Positions 43,438-52,181 of a stretch of DNA of 64,000 nucleotides are shown here, one piece after another. This stretch comes from Brevibacillus centrosporus. Lineage in GTDB: Bacteria; Bacillota; Bacilli; Brevibacillales; Brevibacillaceae. Below the pieces are notes generated by a model, which saw only the letters and a program-made list of their open reading frames with translations, searched no databases and was not told the origin of the DNA. Location: the NCBI RefSeq assembly GCF_003710815.1, contig NZ_RHHP01000010.1, positions 1 through 64,000 of the forward strand, written 5' to 3'. Position 1 is the first letter of the stretch. Each line of letters begins with the position of its first letter. The translations under genes were made by a program, and so were the position numbers.

Positions 43438-44673
43438 ATGTCACGTTCAGGAAATGCTGCAGCCAAGGCAAACAGTGCGGATGCGTACGAGGCTGGACTA
43501 CTGCAGCAGCCTCGATCCGTCTGGGCGGTATTTTTTGCGGGTATTATTGCCTTCATGGGCATTGGGCTGGTTGACCCGATTCTGCCGGCTATTGCGGAAA
43601 AGATGCATGCAACCCCGAGTGAAGTCAGTATGCTTTTTACCAGCTATAATGCCGTCATGGCGATAGCTATGCTGTTCACAGGGATGATTGCTTCCCGGAT
43701 CGGTGTGAAAAAGACGCTGCTTACTGGGATTGTCATCATCGCGCTTTTTTCCTTTCTCGGAGGTGTATCCAATCATATTTGGGTACTGGGTGGATTGCGT
43801 GGAGGATGGGGACTTGGGAATGCACTCTTCGTAGCCACCGCATTGACGGCGATTGTCTCTTTGTCCCGATCAGGTGTGACAAAGGCGATCATCCTGTATG
43901 AAGCTGCAATCGGACTTGGTATTTCTGTCGGTCCACTGCTGGGAGGAGAGCTGGGAGCGATCTCGTGGAGAGGTCCATTTTTTGGAGTAGCTTCGTTGAT
44001 GGTAATTGCTTTTATCGCCCTTATTTTCCTCATGCCGGCTGAAGCTGTGACAACCAATGCTCCGAAAAAGAAGACCTCGTTGAGCGATCCATTCCGTGCG
44101 ATGAAGCATCGTTCCCTCGTCGTGCTTGGGTTGACGGCTTGCTTATACAACATCGGGTTTTTTACTCTCATGGCGTACGCTCCTTTCGTGATGGGACTGG
44201 ATGAGCATGGGCTGGGTTACGTCTTTTTAGGATGGGGAGTCTTGCTTGCCGTCACGTCGGTCTTCATGGCGCCCATCCTGCAGCGAAAGTTTGGGACAGT
44301 CAAATCCATGTCCGTCATGCTCGGCCTTTTTGGCTTAACCCTTCTCGCCATGGGAATATGGACGAATACACCAGCTGTCGTGATTGTGTCAGTCATTTTC
44401 TCCGGCGCTTTGCTGGGGAATAACAATACGCTGATTACGACCGCTGTGATGAATGCAGCACCAGTCGAGCGTTCGACTGCTTCGGCTGCGTATAGCTTCT
44501 TGCGATTTATCGGCGGTGCGATTGCTCCTGTGATGGCAGGTAAGCTGGCAGAGTGGTTCAACCCTCATGTTCCGTTTATTGTAGGGGCGTGCTTTGTCCT
44601 CTTGTCTGTGGTTTTTGTATTCCTGAATCGCCGCCACGTCATGCACGTAGATCACGCTGGTTCGGGTCATTAA
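43438..44673 (+). CDS. MFS drug-exporter-type transporter
   Basis: This 411-residue twelve-helix MFS protein has a DHA1-like N-terminal half with FMGIGLVDPILPAIAEKM (first helix, typical of multidrug exporters) and a loop-2-3 motif GMIASRIGVKKT. GLGISVGPLLGGELG in helix 5 matches the antiporter C-motif (GxxxGPxxGG). The start is ATG 43438 or the overlapping GTG 43426. It is translationally linked to the MerR-type gene, which probably induces it when a drug is sensed. Confidence 0.85.
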   Translation: MSRSGNAAAKANSADAYEAGLLQQPRSVWAVFFAGIIAFMGIGLVDPILPAIAEKMHATPSEVSMLFTSYNAVMAIAMLFTGMIASRIGVKKTLLTGIVIIALFSFLGGVSNHIWVLGGLRGGWGLGNALFVATALTAIVSLSRSGVTKAIILYEAAIGLGISVGPLLGGELGAISWRGPFFGVASLMVIAFIALIFLMPAEAVTTNAPKKKTSLSDPFRAMKHRSLVVLGLTACLYNIGFFTLMAYAPFVMGLDEHGLGYVFLGWGVLLAVTSVFMAPILQRKFGTVKSMSVMLGLFGLTLLAMGIWTNTPAVVIVSVIFSGALLGNNNTLITTAVMNAAPVERSTASAAYSFLRFIGGAIAPVMAGKLAEWFNPHVPFIVGACFVLLSVVFVFLNRRHVMHVDHAGSGH

Positions 44674-44686
44674 GATGAAAAGGCTG

Positions 44687-44722
44687 GAGAACTCCAAGAA
44701 TGAACGTGGGGTTCTTTTTTTT
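44687..44722 (+). terminator. Rho-independent terminator
   Basis: AGAACTCC/GGGGTTCT arms (one G-T pair) are followed by a long T run. Confidence 0.85.
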
Positions 44723-44745
44723 GTGTCTGCATGGCAGAAGGAGAA

Positions 44746-44775
44746 TTGACATGCAGCTATTTGGTTGCGTATAAT
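44746..44775 (+). promoter_or_regulatory. Consensus sigma-A promoter, leaderless start
   Basis: TTGACA (44746-44751) and TATAAT (44770-44775) are both exact consensus with 18 bases between. The ATG of the ArsR-type gene begins only seven bases after the -10, where transcription itself should start. No ribosome site is present. Confidence 0.85.
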
Positions 44776-44781
44776 CAAGAC

Positions 44782-45099
44782 ATGGACAAGGTATTCAAAG
44801 CGTTAGCGGATGCGACAAGAAGGCAGCTTCTGGACTTGCTCTATCAGAATAACGGGCAAACACTCAGTGAGCTGTGCGATCATCTCGATATGACGCGGCA
44901 ATCGGTCACGAAGCATCTCGTCATTTTGGAGGAGGCACATCTTGTCGTAGTGGAATGGCAAGGCAGGCACAAACGGCATTACTTGAATGCCGCTCCCATC
45001 GCAGAAATCTACGACCGTTGGATTGGGAAATACGAGCGGCAGCGAATCGATGCTTTGGTGGAACTGAAAAGAAAGCTTGAGGAGGACACGCATGGATAA
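44782..45099 (+). CDS. ArsR-type winged-helix regulator
   Basis: This 105-residue winged-helix protein has MDKVFKALADATRRQLLDLLY, then TLSELCDHLDMTRQSVTKHLVILEEAHLV (helix-turn-helix) and a wing (EWQGRHKRHYLNAAPI). It lacks the metal-site CVC motif of classical ArsR, so it is the SdpR-like or general HTH type. ATG 44782 fits the family start and the promoter just upstream, making its mRNA leaderless. It overlaps by eight bases the SRPBCC-domain gene, a frequent partner of this regulator type; the pair is likely a self-controlled unit. Confidence 0.85.
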   Translation: MDKVFKALADATRRQLLDLLYQNNGQTLSELCDHLDMTRQSVTKHLVILEEAHLVVVEWQGRHKRHYLNAAPIAEIYDRWIGKYERQRIDALVELKRKLEEDTHG

Positions 45100-45547
45100 T
45101 TCGACCTTCGTTTATGTGACCTACATCGCGACGACACCGGAGAAACTCTGGGAAGCACTGACGAATAGTGACTTTACGGAGAAGTATTTCTTTGGAAGCA
45201 AAATTCAGTCTGACTGGAAGGTCGGTTCTGAAATCACCTATTCCCGAGATGGAAAAGTCTCTGATTATGGAAAGATCCTTACGTGTGAGCCGCATCGGGT
45301 GTTGTCGTTTACCTGGACGTATACAGCAGACACAGCTGTTCGGGAAGAGCCGACTGTAGTGACCTTTGAGCTGAAGCAGATGGACTCTGCGGTCAAGCTG
45401 ACATTGAAGCATGAGAAGCTCGTATCCGTAGACATCGTAGACCGAGATGACACATTTGAGGGATTGAACAACGGATGGCCAGCCATTCTCAGCAACCTGA
45501 AAAGCTTGCTGGAAACAGGCAAAACCTTGGCGCCGATTAGCCTGTGA
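45092..45547 (+). CDS. SRPBCC (AHSA1-like) domain protein
   Basis: This 151-residue START/AHSA1-like protein forms a hydrophobic-cavity helix-grip fold. It contains YIATTPEKLWEALTNSDFTEKYFFG at the N-terminus and NNGWPAILSNLKSLLETG at the C-terminal helix, both typical of this group. ATG 45092 follows GAGGAGG. It overlaps the ArsR-type gene, a widespread regulator/AHSA1 pairing. The ligand and cellular role are unknown. Confidence 0.85.
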   Translation: MDNSTFVYVTYIATTPEKLWEALTNSDFTEKYFFGSKIQSDWKVGSEITYSRDGKVSDYGKILTCEPHRVLSFTWTYTADTAVREEPTVVTFELKQMDSAVKLTLKHEKLVSVDIVDRDDTFEGLNNGWPAILSNLKSLLETGKTLAPISL

Positions 45548-45563
45548 GCCATGAAATCTGCCG

Positions 45564-45592
45564 AATAACCGCCCTAGAAGCGGTTATTTTTT
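45564..45592 (+). terminator. Rho-independent terminator
   Basis: AATAACCGC/GCGGTTATT followed by Ts. Confidence 0.92.
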
Positions 45593-45756
45593 ATGCCTGC
45601 GAAAGGGGGGGCAACCCCCTGATTTGAGGGAGTCTGTCTGCCTGAAAACAGGTAATTTCTCCGCTTTACAAATAAGAATAAAATGAAAATATCGATAGGG
45701 AGACAGGGATGTTCTGTAGGGCGCTTTCAAATTTCCGTTGTGAGGGGGAAGGCTGG

Positions 45757-46981
45757 ATGACAACGCAACACAACACAAAATCTAATCCGCTTCCTGCGTT
45801 TGATGCTGTCATTGTCGGAGCGGGGTTTTCCGGGCTGTACATGCTGCATAGGCTGCGCGAAGCTGGTTTGTCCGCTTGTTTCTATGAGTCAGGAGAAGGC
45901 GTAGGCGGGGTCTGGTATTGGAATCGCTACCCGGGTGCGAGATGCGACTCCGAGAGCATCTACTACAACTATACGTTTTCCGAAGAGCTGTATCAGGAAT
46001 GGACCTGGTCTTCCCGCTATCCGGGACAACCGGAAATTTTGCGTTACTTGAACTTCGTTGCGGATAAATTCGACCTGCGCAGAGATATTCAATTCCGTAC
46101 AAGAGTCACTGCCGCGCACTACGATGACGATGAGCGCAAGTGGAGAATCCAAACGAATGATGGGGTAACCGTCATGGCTACTTATTTTATTTCGGCTGTG
46201 GGCTGCTTATCCGCAACGAACGTTCCCAAAATGAAAGGACTCGAAACCTTTGAGGGACAATGGTTCCACACCGGAAATTGGCCGCATGAGAAAGTAGATT
46301 TCCATGGTAAGCGTGTAGGGGTGATCGGTACTGGCTCAAGCGGAATCCAGTCCATACCTGTGATTGCGGAAGAAGCCTTGCACCTGACCGTTATTCAAAG
46401 AACAGCGCAATATAGCTCGCCTGCACAGAATCATGAATTGGAAGAAGCGTACGTGCAAAATGCCAAAAACCGCTTTCATGAGATGAAACAGTCGATGCGA
46501 GAATCTACGGCGGGTTTCCCTTACAGACGCAGCCGAGTTTCGGCACTGGAAGTATCGGAGGAGGAGCGGCAGCAAGTATATGAATCCGCTTGGGCCCAAG
46601 GGGAACGCAGGCTTTCCCAACATGTTCATGATCACCGGACCGGAAAGCCCGTCTGTACTGAGCAATATGCCTGTATCCATCGAACAGCACGTGGAGTGGA
46701 TCGCGGATTGCATTCAATATATTCGTGAACAAGGCTATGAGAGTATAGAGGCCGTGAAGGATGCAGAAGAAGCATGGAGCAAGCACTGCTGGGAGGTTGC
46801 CAGCGCGACACTGTTTACCAAGGCCGAATCCTGGTATACGGGCGCGAATATTAAAGATAAGCCGGTTGGGTTTCCCATCTACCTCGGAGGTGTGGGAAAC
46901 TACCGCCAGATATGTACAGGTATCGCGGAGAGGGGGTACGAAGGCTTTACTTTTAACGCGTTCCAGAAAGCGGGCAAGTGA
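45757..46981 (+). pseudogene. Baeyer-Villiger monooxygenase with internal deletion and frame change
   Basis: The N-terminal part of a flavin-dependent Baeyer-Villiger monooxygenase runs from ATG 45757. It has the FAD loop GAGFSG, the fingerprint FEGQWFHTGNWP (FxGxxxHTxxWP), and the NADPH loop GTGSSG. At about 46598 the frame breaks. The C-terminal part continues one frame over to 46981 (GFPNMFMITGPESPSVL, SIEQHVEWIADCIQYIRE). About 150 residues that normally link these parts, including the second half of the NADPH domain and the ATG-containing strand, are missing. Enzymes of this type have about 540 residues. No active product is expected. It once oxidised ketones to esters or lactones. Confidence 0.85.
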
Positions 46982-47016
46982 ACTCGCTCTAATACGCTTC
47001 GTCCAAAACAGGAAAA

Positions 47017-47053
47017 AACAGCTCGATCCTTTGGGATGCGAGCTGTTTTTTTG
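47017..47053 (+). terminator. Rho-independent terminator
   Basis: AACAGCTCG/CGAGCTGTT stem plus seven Ts. Confidence 0.92.
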
Positions 47054-47096
47054 TACAGTAAGAATTGATAAGATTCTTATCTAGTATAAGTGCAAC

Positions 47097-47198
47097 ATAG
47101 CGAGACTTCGAACGAAGTGAGATAGCAAGACTTGTGCCCTTTGGGTACTAAGGCGGAGACCTGTACCCTTTGGGTGCAAAAGGCTTGGCGCAGCCAAG
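47097..47198. repeat. Cluster of short repeats, intergenic element copy 1
   Basis: It contains direct repeats ATAGCGAGACTT/ATAGCAAGACTT (47097, 47122), a dyad ACTTCGAACGAAGT (47105-47118), two self-pairing motifs GTGCCCTTTGGGTAC (47134) and GTACCCTTTGGGTGC (47163), and the hairpin AAGGCTTGGCGCAGCCAAG (47180-47198). The last recurs with one change at 53726-53744. On the minus strand that hairpin ends in a T-rich stretch and could terminate the activator gene ending at 47210. Confidence 0.6.
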
Positions 47199-47209
47199 TT
47201 TTCTAATCT

Positions 47210-48619
47210 CTATTTAATTCCCAAGCTCCGTTTCTTGCGTACGAGCGTAGAGATGTTTACGCCTAAACGGTCTGCACATTCCTGCATGGTCTTAGTCTCT
47301 TGCAAAATGCGGTGAATGTATTCTCGTTCAAAATGATCGACAGCCTCCTTCAATGACAGAGAAGGATCCATGGTGGACAGCTCGGCTGGGATCGCAGCAT
47401 GCTGCACCTTGCGTATGGAGGTAGGGAGCTGCTCCAGTGATATTTTTCCTTGCTCGCTCAGGTGGTAGGAGCGTTCTACGACGTTTTTCAGCTCGCGAAT
47501 ATTTCCTGGCCAGTCGTATTCCAGCAGAGCTTCCAGCGCATCTGACTCCACGCGCATGTCTTGCTGGTATTTCTTCTCCAGCAGCTTCAAAAAGTAAAAA
47601 ATTAGGGCAGGTATATCCTCACGCCGCTCGCGTAATGGGGGTATGGTAATAGAAAGGACGTTCAGCCTGTAAAAAAGATCCTGGCGAAACCGCTTTTGCT
47701 CGACCATGGTTTCCAGATCGCTGTTGGTGGCCGCGATGATTCGCATATTGACCTCGCGGGACGTTTTTCCCCCCAAACGCCGGATTTTCCCATCCTGCAG
47801 GACGTTAAGCAGCTTTACCTGCAGTGGATAGGGCAGATCACCTATTTCATCGAGAAAGATGGTGCCGCTGTGCGCCAATTCAAAAAGACCTTCTTTTGCA
47901 TGACTGGCACCGGTAAACGCCCCTTTTTCATACCCGAACAACTCAGATTCCAGCAGATGATCCGGGATCGCTCCACAGTTTATCTTGATGAATTCTCCCG
48001 TTCTTCCGCTTTTCGTATGAATGTAGTTTGCCAGCACATCCTTTCCCACACCTGATTCCCCAAGCAGGAGGATGGGAGAATCGTTCGTGGCAAAACGATC
48101 CGCAAGTGCCACGATTCGCAGCATGAGATTGCTGCGGTAGATGAGCTGTCCGTCGTAGTCGATGTCGTTGCGGATTTGTTCCAAAGCTTGCTGAAAGGCA
48201 GTGTTGATCTGACGTGTCTCTTCAAGCTCCTGCTGCAGCTGGTTAAGCTCCGTAATGTCGCGAACGTTTCCGACAACGTACAGCAGCTCCTGATTTTCAT
48301 CCAGCAGCGGAGTGGCTGTATTGATCGCTTTTCGGCCGTTTGCGTAATCGATGACAACGCTGTGCATTTGCTTCGTCTTCATCGCCCGCACAGCTGAGGA
48401 ATCCGGCACCATATGTAAATCCTTTTGCTCGAAATAGCTGTATTGATTCAACACCTCTGCCGGTATACCCGTGATTTGCAAATACGCTTCATTATAGAGA
48501 AGGACATAGCCATTCCTGTCGCAGATTGCAAGGCCATCATGCGAGCTTTGCAGAACGGTTGTCATCAGTTTGACGAGCTCCTCGGTATCGCTTGAATGAA
48601 AAAACTTTGTACGAAACAT
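47210..48619 (-). CDS. Sigma-54-dependent activator (PAS, AAA+, Fis-type HTH)
   Basis: This 469-residue enhancer-binding protein activates sigma-54 RNA polymerase by ATP hydrolysis. A PAS sensor domain spans about residues 18-125 (SSHDGLAICDRNGYVLLYNEAYLQITG), followed by a short coiled coil. The AAA+ domain has the Walker A GESGVGKD (187-194), the GAFTGA sigma-54 contact loop (233-238), and LFDEIGDL-type Walker B (FLDEIGDLP). A Fis-like HTH ends the protein (MQECADRLGVNISTLVRKKRSLGIK). The ATG at 48619 has AAGGGGG upstream; the frame is open to 48673. It is divergent from the 2-oxoacid dehydrogenase operon, whose -24/-12 promoter is in the shared gap, so it is a BkdR-like activator of that operon. 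Confidence 0.9.
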   Translation of the reverse strand: MFRTKFFHSSDTEELVKLMTTVLQSSHDGLAICDRNGYVLLYNEAYLQITGIPAEVLNQYSYFEQKDLHMVPDSSAVRAMKTKQMHSVVIDYANGRKAINTATPLLDENQELLYVVGNVRDITELNQLQQELEETRQINTAFQQALEQIRNDIDYDGQLIYRSNLMLRIVALADRFATNDSPILLLGESGVGKDVLANYIHTKSGRTGEFIKINCGAIPDHLLESELFGYEKGAFTGASHAKEGLFELAHSGTIFLDEIGDLPYPLQVKLLNVLQDGKIRRLGGKTSREVNMRIIAATNSDLETMVEQKRFRQDLFYRLNVLSITIPPLRERREDIPALIFYFLKLLEKKYQQDMRVESDALEALLEYDWPGNIRELKNVVERSYHLSEQGKISLEQLPTSIRKVQHAAIPAELSTMDPSLSLKEAVDHFEREYIHRILQETKTMQECADRLGVNISTLVRKKRSLGIK

Positions 48620-48686
48620 GGTCGCCCCCTTGGACCCAGTCTGTCTTTCGTGGGAATAGTCAGAATTGAGCATTCATGAGCAAAGA

Positions 48687-48696
48687 TGCATATGCA
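48687..48696. promoter_or_regulatory. Candidate enhancer site for the divergent activator
   Basis: TGCATATGCA is a perfect dyad 50 bases upstream of the -24 element, in the gap between the activator gene and the dehydrogenase operon. Support is position only. Confidence 0.3.
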
Positions 48697-48746
48697 AAAA
48701 TGATCATCTATGCGTCGTTAGTGGCCGAAAATGCCGTTTTTTCGAT

Positions 48747-48762
48747 TGGCACGTTATTTGCT
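48747..48762 (+). promoter_or_regulatory. Sigma-54 promoter (-24/-12)
   Basis: TGGCACGTTATTTGCT matches consensus exactly in the -24 part (TGGCAC) and has GG-N10-GC spacing. It lies 46 bases before the E1 alpha start. Confidence 0.85.
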
Positions 48763-48807
48763 CTACAGTAGCGTAACGAAGCGAATCAGAAAGAGAGGGA
48801 TGTTGGA

Positions 48808-49875
48808 ATGTCTACATTATATCAGGTATTGACTCCAGAAGGGGAGCTCGCCACAAACCTCGATGGCCAACTGGATCAAGCTACGATGGTGAAAATGTTT
48901 GAAAATATGCTGCTCGTTCGAAGGTTTGACCGTAAATCAATTATCTTGCAGCGTCAAGGTCGGATGGGTACTTATGCACCTTTTGAAGGACAGGAAGCTT
49001 CACAGGTAGGCAGTGCCATGGCGCTGAGCCCTGGAGACTGGCTGTTCCCAACGTATCGCGATCATGCGGCGAGCATCGTGCATGGTCAGTCGATGGCCCG
49101 TGTTTTCCTTTATTGGATGGGACATATGGACGGCAGTATCAGCCCTAGCCATTTGAACATCATGCCGCAATGTGTGCCGATCGCAACGCAAATGATCCAT
49201 GCCGTGGGTACAGCGTGGGCGAGCAAGCTGAAAGGGGAAAAGAAGGTCAGCTTGGCCTATTTTGGAGACGGAGCGACATCTGAAGGGGATTTCCATGAGG
49301 CACTCAACTTCGCTGGGGTATTTAAAACGCCGACGATCTTCTTGTGCCAAAACAATGGCTATGCCATCAGCGTTCCTTTCTCGCAGCAGTCTGCGTCGAA
49401 AACGATTGCCCAACGCGCAGCTGCTTATGACATTCCTGGCGTTCGCGTGGATGGAAACGACGTGTTTGCAGTCTTTATGACGATTAGGCAGGCGATCGAT
49501 CGTGCCAAAGCCGGGGAAGGGCCGACATTGATCGAGGCCGTGACATACCGCTATGGAGCGCATACGACTGCAGACGATCCGAAAAAATACCGCGACCAGG
49601 AAAACGTATCGGAAGAATGGAGACGTGAACGCGATCCCATCCAGCGGCTGCGCGTCTATTTGGAAAAGCAAGGACTGTGGACAGAAGCGTGGGAAAATGA
49701 GCGCCTTGCAAGCTTTGGGGAGAAGATCGATGCTGCACTGGCTGAAGCGGAGAGCTACCCGAAATCGCGTCCAGAGGATATGTTCAAGCACGTCTATGCG
49801 GAGCCTACCTGGATGGCGGCTGAACAAGAAAAAGAACTCGCACAGCCTGTAAAAAAGGAAGGGATCCCAGCATGA
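48808..49875 (+). CDS. 2-oxoacid dehydrogenase E1 component, alpha subunit
   Basis: This 355-residue thiamine-diphosphate-dependent E1 alpha chain oxidatively decarboxylates a 2-oxoacid and acylates the lipoyl group of E2. The ThDP/Mg motif GDG-x26-NN is visible: GDGATSEGDFHEALNFAGVFKTPTIFLCQNN (with flanks shown here only as landmarks: GDGATSEGDFHEAL and LCQNNGYAIS). It also has RDHAASIVHGQSM-like substrate-channel residues. The start is ATG 48808, after AGAGAGGGA. It overlaps the E1 beta gene by four bases. The sigma-54 promoter and BkdR-like activator favour branched-chain 2-oxoacids, though pyruvate or acetoin cannot be excluded. Confidence 0.88.
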   Translation: MSTLYQVLTPEGELATNLDGQLDQATMVKMFENMLLVRRFDRKSIILQRQGRMGTYAPFEGQEASQVGSAMALSPGDWLFPTYRDHAASIVHGQSMARVFLYWMGHMDGSISPSHLNIMPQCVPIATQMIHAVGTAWASKLKGEKKVSLAYFGDGATSEGDFHEALNFAGVFKTPTIFLCQNNGYAISVPFSQQSASKTIAQRAAAYDIPGVRVDGNDVFAVFMTIRQAIDRAKAGEGPTLIEAVTYRYGAHTTADDPKKYRDQENVSEEWRRERDPIQRLRVYLEKQGLWTEAWENERLASFGEKIDAALAEAESYPKSRPEDMFKHVYAEPTWMAAEQEKELAQPVKKEGIPA

Positions 49876-50855
49876 AGCGAAAACTGACAATGATACAGGC
49901 GATAACAGAAGCGATGGACCAAAAGATGGCAGAAGATTCTCGCACCATGCTGCTCGGTGAGGACATTGGAGTGAACGGTGGGGTATTTCGGGCGACTGAA
50001 AACCTGCTTCAAAAATATGGTCCGAATCGAGTCGTGGATACACCGCTAGCTGAATCGGGCATTATCGGTGCGGCAATCGGGCTTGCCATGAATGGAATGA
50101 TTCCCGTAGTCGAAATCCAGTTCCTCGCCTTTATCTATCCAGGCTTCGAGCAGATCGTCTCTCATGCGGCACGGATGCGCTACAGGACGCGCGGTCATTA
50201 CAACGTACCTTTGGTGGTTCGTACACCGTACGGAGCCGGCATTCGCGGGCCTGAGCTGCATGCAGAGAGCGTGGAATCGTTTTTCGCACACGTACCCGGC
50301 TTGAAGGTCGTAGTCCCGAGCAATCCGTACGACGCGAAAGGCCTGCTCATTGCGGCAATGGAAGACCCGGATCCCGTTATTTTTCTGGAACCGACAAAGC
50401 TTTACCGCGCCTTTAAGGAAGAAGTACCAGAGGAAATGTACCGGGAGCCAATCGGCAAGGCAAAGGTGGTCCGTGAAGGAAATGACCTGTCTATTTTCGC
50501 CTGGGGAGCGATGCTTCGCGTAGCCGATGACGCAGCGAAACAGATCGAGAGAGAGCAGGGAATCAGCTGCGAAGTGGTAGATCTGCGCACGATTTACCCT
50601 CTGGATCGGGATACGATCGTCTCCTCCGTGAAAAAGACGGGGCGTGCGATGGTCGTCCATGAAGCGCATAAGACTATGGGTGTGGGTGCCGAAATCATAT
50701 CAGTCATAAACGATGAAGCACTGATTTACCTGAAAGCCCCTGTGAAGCGGGTAACCGGTTTTGATGTACCCGTTCCGCAATTTAGCATCGAGGATGATTA
50801 CATGCCAACGCCAAGTCGTGTCATGAACGGAATTTTGGAAACGGTTACGTACTAG
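49872..50855 (+). CDS. 2-oxoacid dehydrogenase E1 component, beta subunit
   Basis: This 327-residue E1 beta chain completes the heterotetrameric E1. It has LTMIQAITEAMDQKM, the GEDIGVNGGVFRAT strand, DTPLAESGIIGAAIGLA, and RTPYGAGIRGPELHAES, all of them strongly conserved. The C-terminal transketolase domain has VVDLRTIYPLDRDTI and VVHEAHKTMGVGAEI. It is the second gene of the operon, with start ATG 49872 overlapping E1 alpha. Confidence 0.92.
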   Translation: MKRKLTMIQAITEAMDQKMAEDSRTMLLGEDIGVNGGVFRATENLLQKYGPNRVVDTPLAESGIIGAAIGLAMNGMIPVVEIQFLAFIYPGFEQIVSHAARMRYRTRGHYNVPLVVRTPYGAGIRGPELHAESVESFFAHVPGLKVVVPSNPYDAKGLLIAAMEDPDPVIFLEPTKLYRAFKEEVPEEMYREPIGKAKVVREGNDLSIFAWGAMLRVADDAAKQIEREQGISCEVVDLRTIYPLDRDTIVSSVKKTGRAMVVHEAHKTMGVGAEIISVINDEALIYLKAPVKRVTGFDVPVPQFSIEDDYMPTPSRVMNGILETVTY

Positions 50856-50873
50856 AAAGAAGGAGCGAGGGCA

Positions 50874-52181
50874 ATGGTAGAGTTTAAGCTACCCGATGTG
50901 GGGGAAGGCATGCATGAAGGTGAAATCCTGAAGATTCTGGTCCGTCCTGGCGATACCGTGTCACAGGATCAGCCTGTAATCGAAGTACAGACGGATAAAG
51001 TAAACGCAGAGCTGTCTGCACCCGTTAGCGGAGTCATCCAAGAAATTAAAGTAGCGGAGGGAGAAACCGTAGAGGTAGGCTCGACTCTTTTAGTGATCCG
51101 AACGGGAGAAGCGGCAGTGAGTGCTCCAGCTGACCCTGCTCAAGAAACCGAAAAACCAATCCAAAAGGCGGCAGAGAAGCGCCCCGCACTCCCGCAAACG
51201 AGTCAAACGACTCAGAATCGACGTTCATTGGCAACGCCGTATGTGCGTCAGTTGGCTCGCGAAATGAAAATAGACATCGAGCGAGTCATCGGCACAGGAC
51301 CGATCGGACGAGTAACGGAAGAAGATCTGCGCCAATTCCAACAGGGAAGCAGCAAGCCAAGCACGCCAGATATTTCGCTGGTCCCAGCCAAAACAGAACC
51401 AAAGTCGGCCAGTGTGCGAAAGGCGGAAGAGCAGGTAGCGGCCACTGCCTTCGCTGCGCCTGAGACCTCATCACAGATGCGGGTAGAACGCTTGCCACTG
51501 AAAGGGATTCGCAAAAAAATCGCAGAGCATATGGTGAAATCCGTGACGACCATCCCGCACGTCACCTCCGTCGATGAAATCGAAATGGATCAGCTGCGCG
51601 AATTGCGCGAGCGTTTGCAGCTTCATGCAAACAAGCGCCAAATCAAGCTGACGTTCCTGCCGTTTTTCGTGAAAGCGCTAGTGATCGCCTTAAAAGAGTT
51701 CCCGACGTTTAATGCCTCCATAGACGATGCGTCGAATGAAGTTCTTTTGAAGCATTTTTACAATATTGGAATTGCTACCGATACACCAGACGGGCTGATC
51801 GTACCGGTGATCAAGGATGCTGATCGTAAATCCATCCTCCAGATCGCACGCGAAATCAGCGAGCTTGCTCGGCTGGCACGAGACGGCAAGCTTTCGCTGG
51901 ATCAGATTACGGGCGGTACTTTTACGATCAGCAACGTAGGTCCGATCGGCGGCCTGCAAGCGACTCCGATCATCAATCACCCGGAAGTCGCGATCATGGC
52001 TTTACACAAAATGGAGAAGCGCTGGGTTGTTCGCGAAGATGAGGGCGTGATTCGCTGGATGATGAACCTGTCTCTGTCCTTTGATCATCGCCTAATCGAT
52101 GGAGTTACGGCAGTCCGGTTTACGAACCGCATCAAAGAGCTGCTGGAGGATCCGAATTTGTTGTTCGTGGAGATGGTATAG
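50874..52181 (+). CDS. 2-oxoacid dehydrogenase E2 (dihydrolipoamide acyltransferase)
   Basis: This 435-residue E2 core subunit has one N-terminal lipoyl domain (residues 1-78) with the lipoylated lysine in EVQTDKVNAE (K42). A linker follows, then the E1/E3-binding domain at about 122-160 (ATPYVRQLAREMKID; GTGPIGRVTEEDL). A second linker contains [10 protein letters not shown] (182-191). The CAT acyltransferase domain runs from about 205, with the catalytic SFDHRLIDG near the C-terminus. It is the third gene of the operon, directly followed by E3 with no gap. Confidence 0.92.
   Translation: MVEFKLPDVGEGMHEGEILKILVRPGDTVSQDQPVIEVQTDKVNAELSAPVSGVIQEIKVAEGETVEVGSTLLVIRTGEAAVSAPADPAQETEKPIQKAAEKRPALPQTSQTTQNRRSLATPYVRQLAREMKIDIERVIGTGPIGRVTEEDLRQFQQGSSKPSTPDISLVPAKTEPKSASVRKAEEQVAATAFAAPETSSQMRVERLPLKGIRKKIAEHMVKSVTTIPHVTSVDEIEMDQLRELRERLQLHANKRQIKLTFLPFFVKALVIALKEFPTFNASIDDASNEVLLKHFYNIGIATDTPDGLIVPVIKDADRKSILQIAREISELARLARDGKLSLDQITGGTFTISNVGPIGGLQATPIINHPEVAIMALHKMEKRWVVREDEGVIRWMMNLSLSFDHRLIDGVTAVRFTNRIKELLEDPNLLFVEMV

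Noticed and set aside
47054..47206. CRISPR-like short repeats
   Set aside because: The repeats are few, unequal in spacing and mostly self-pairing dyads; no cas genes are present.
49000..50043. Minus-strand open frame of 347 codons across two E1 genes
   Set aside because: Antisense shadow of strongly conserved E1 alpha and beta genes.
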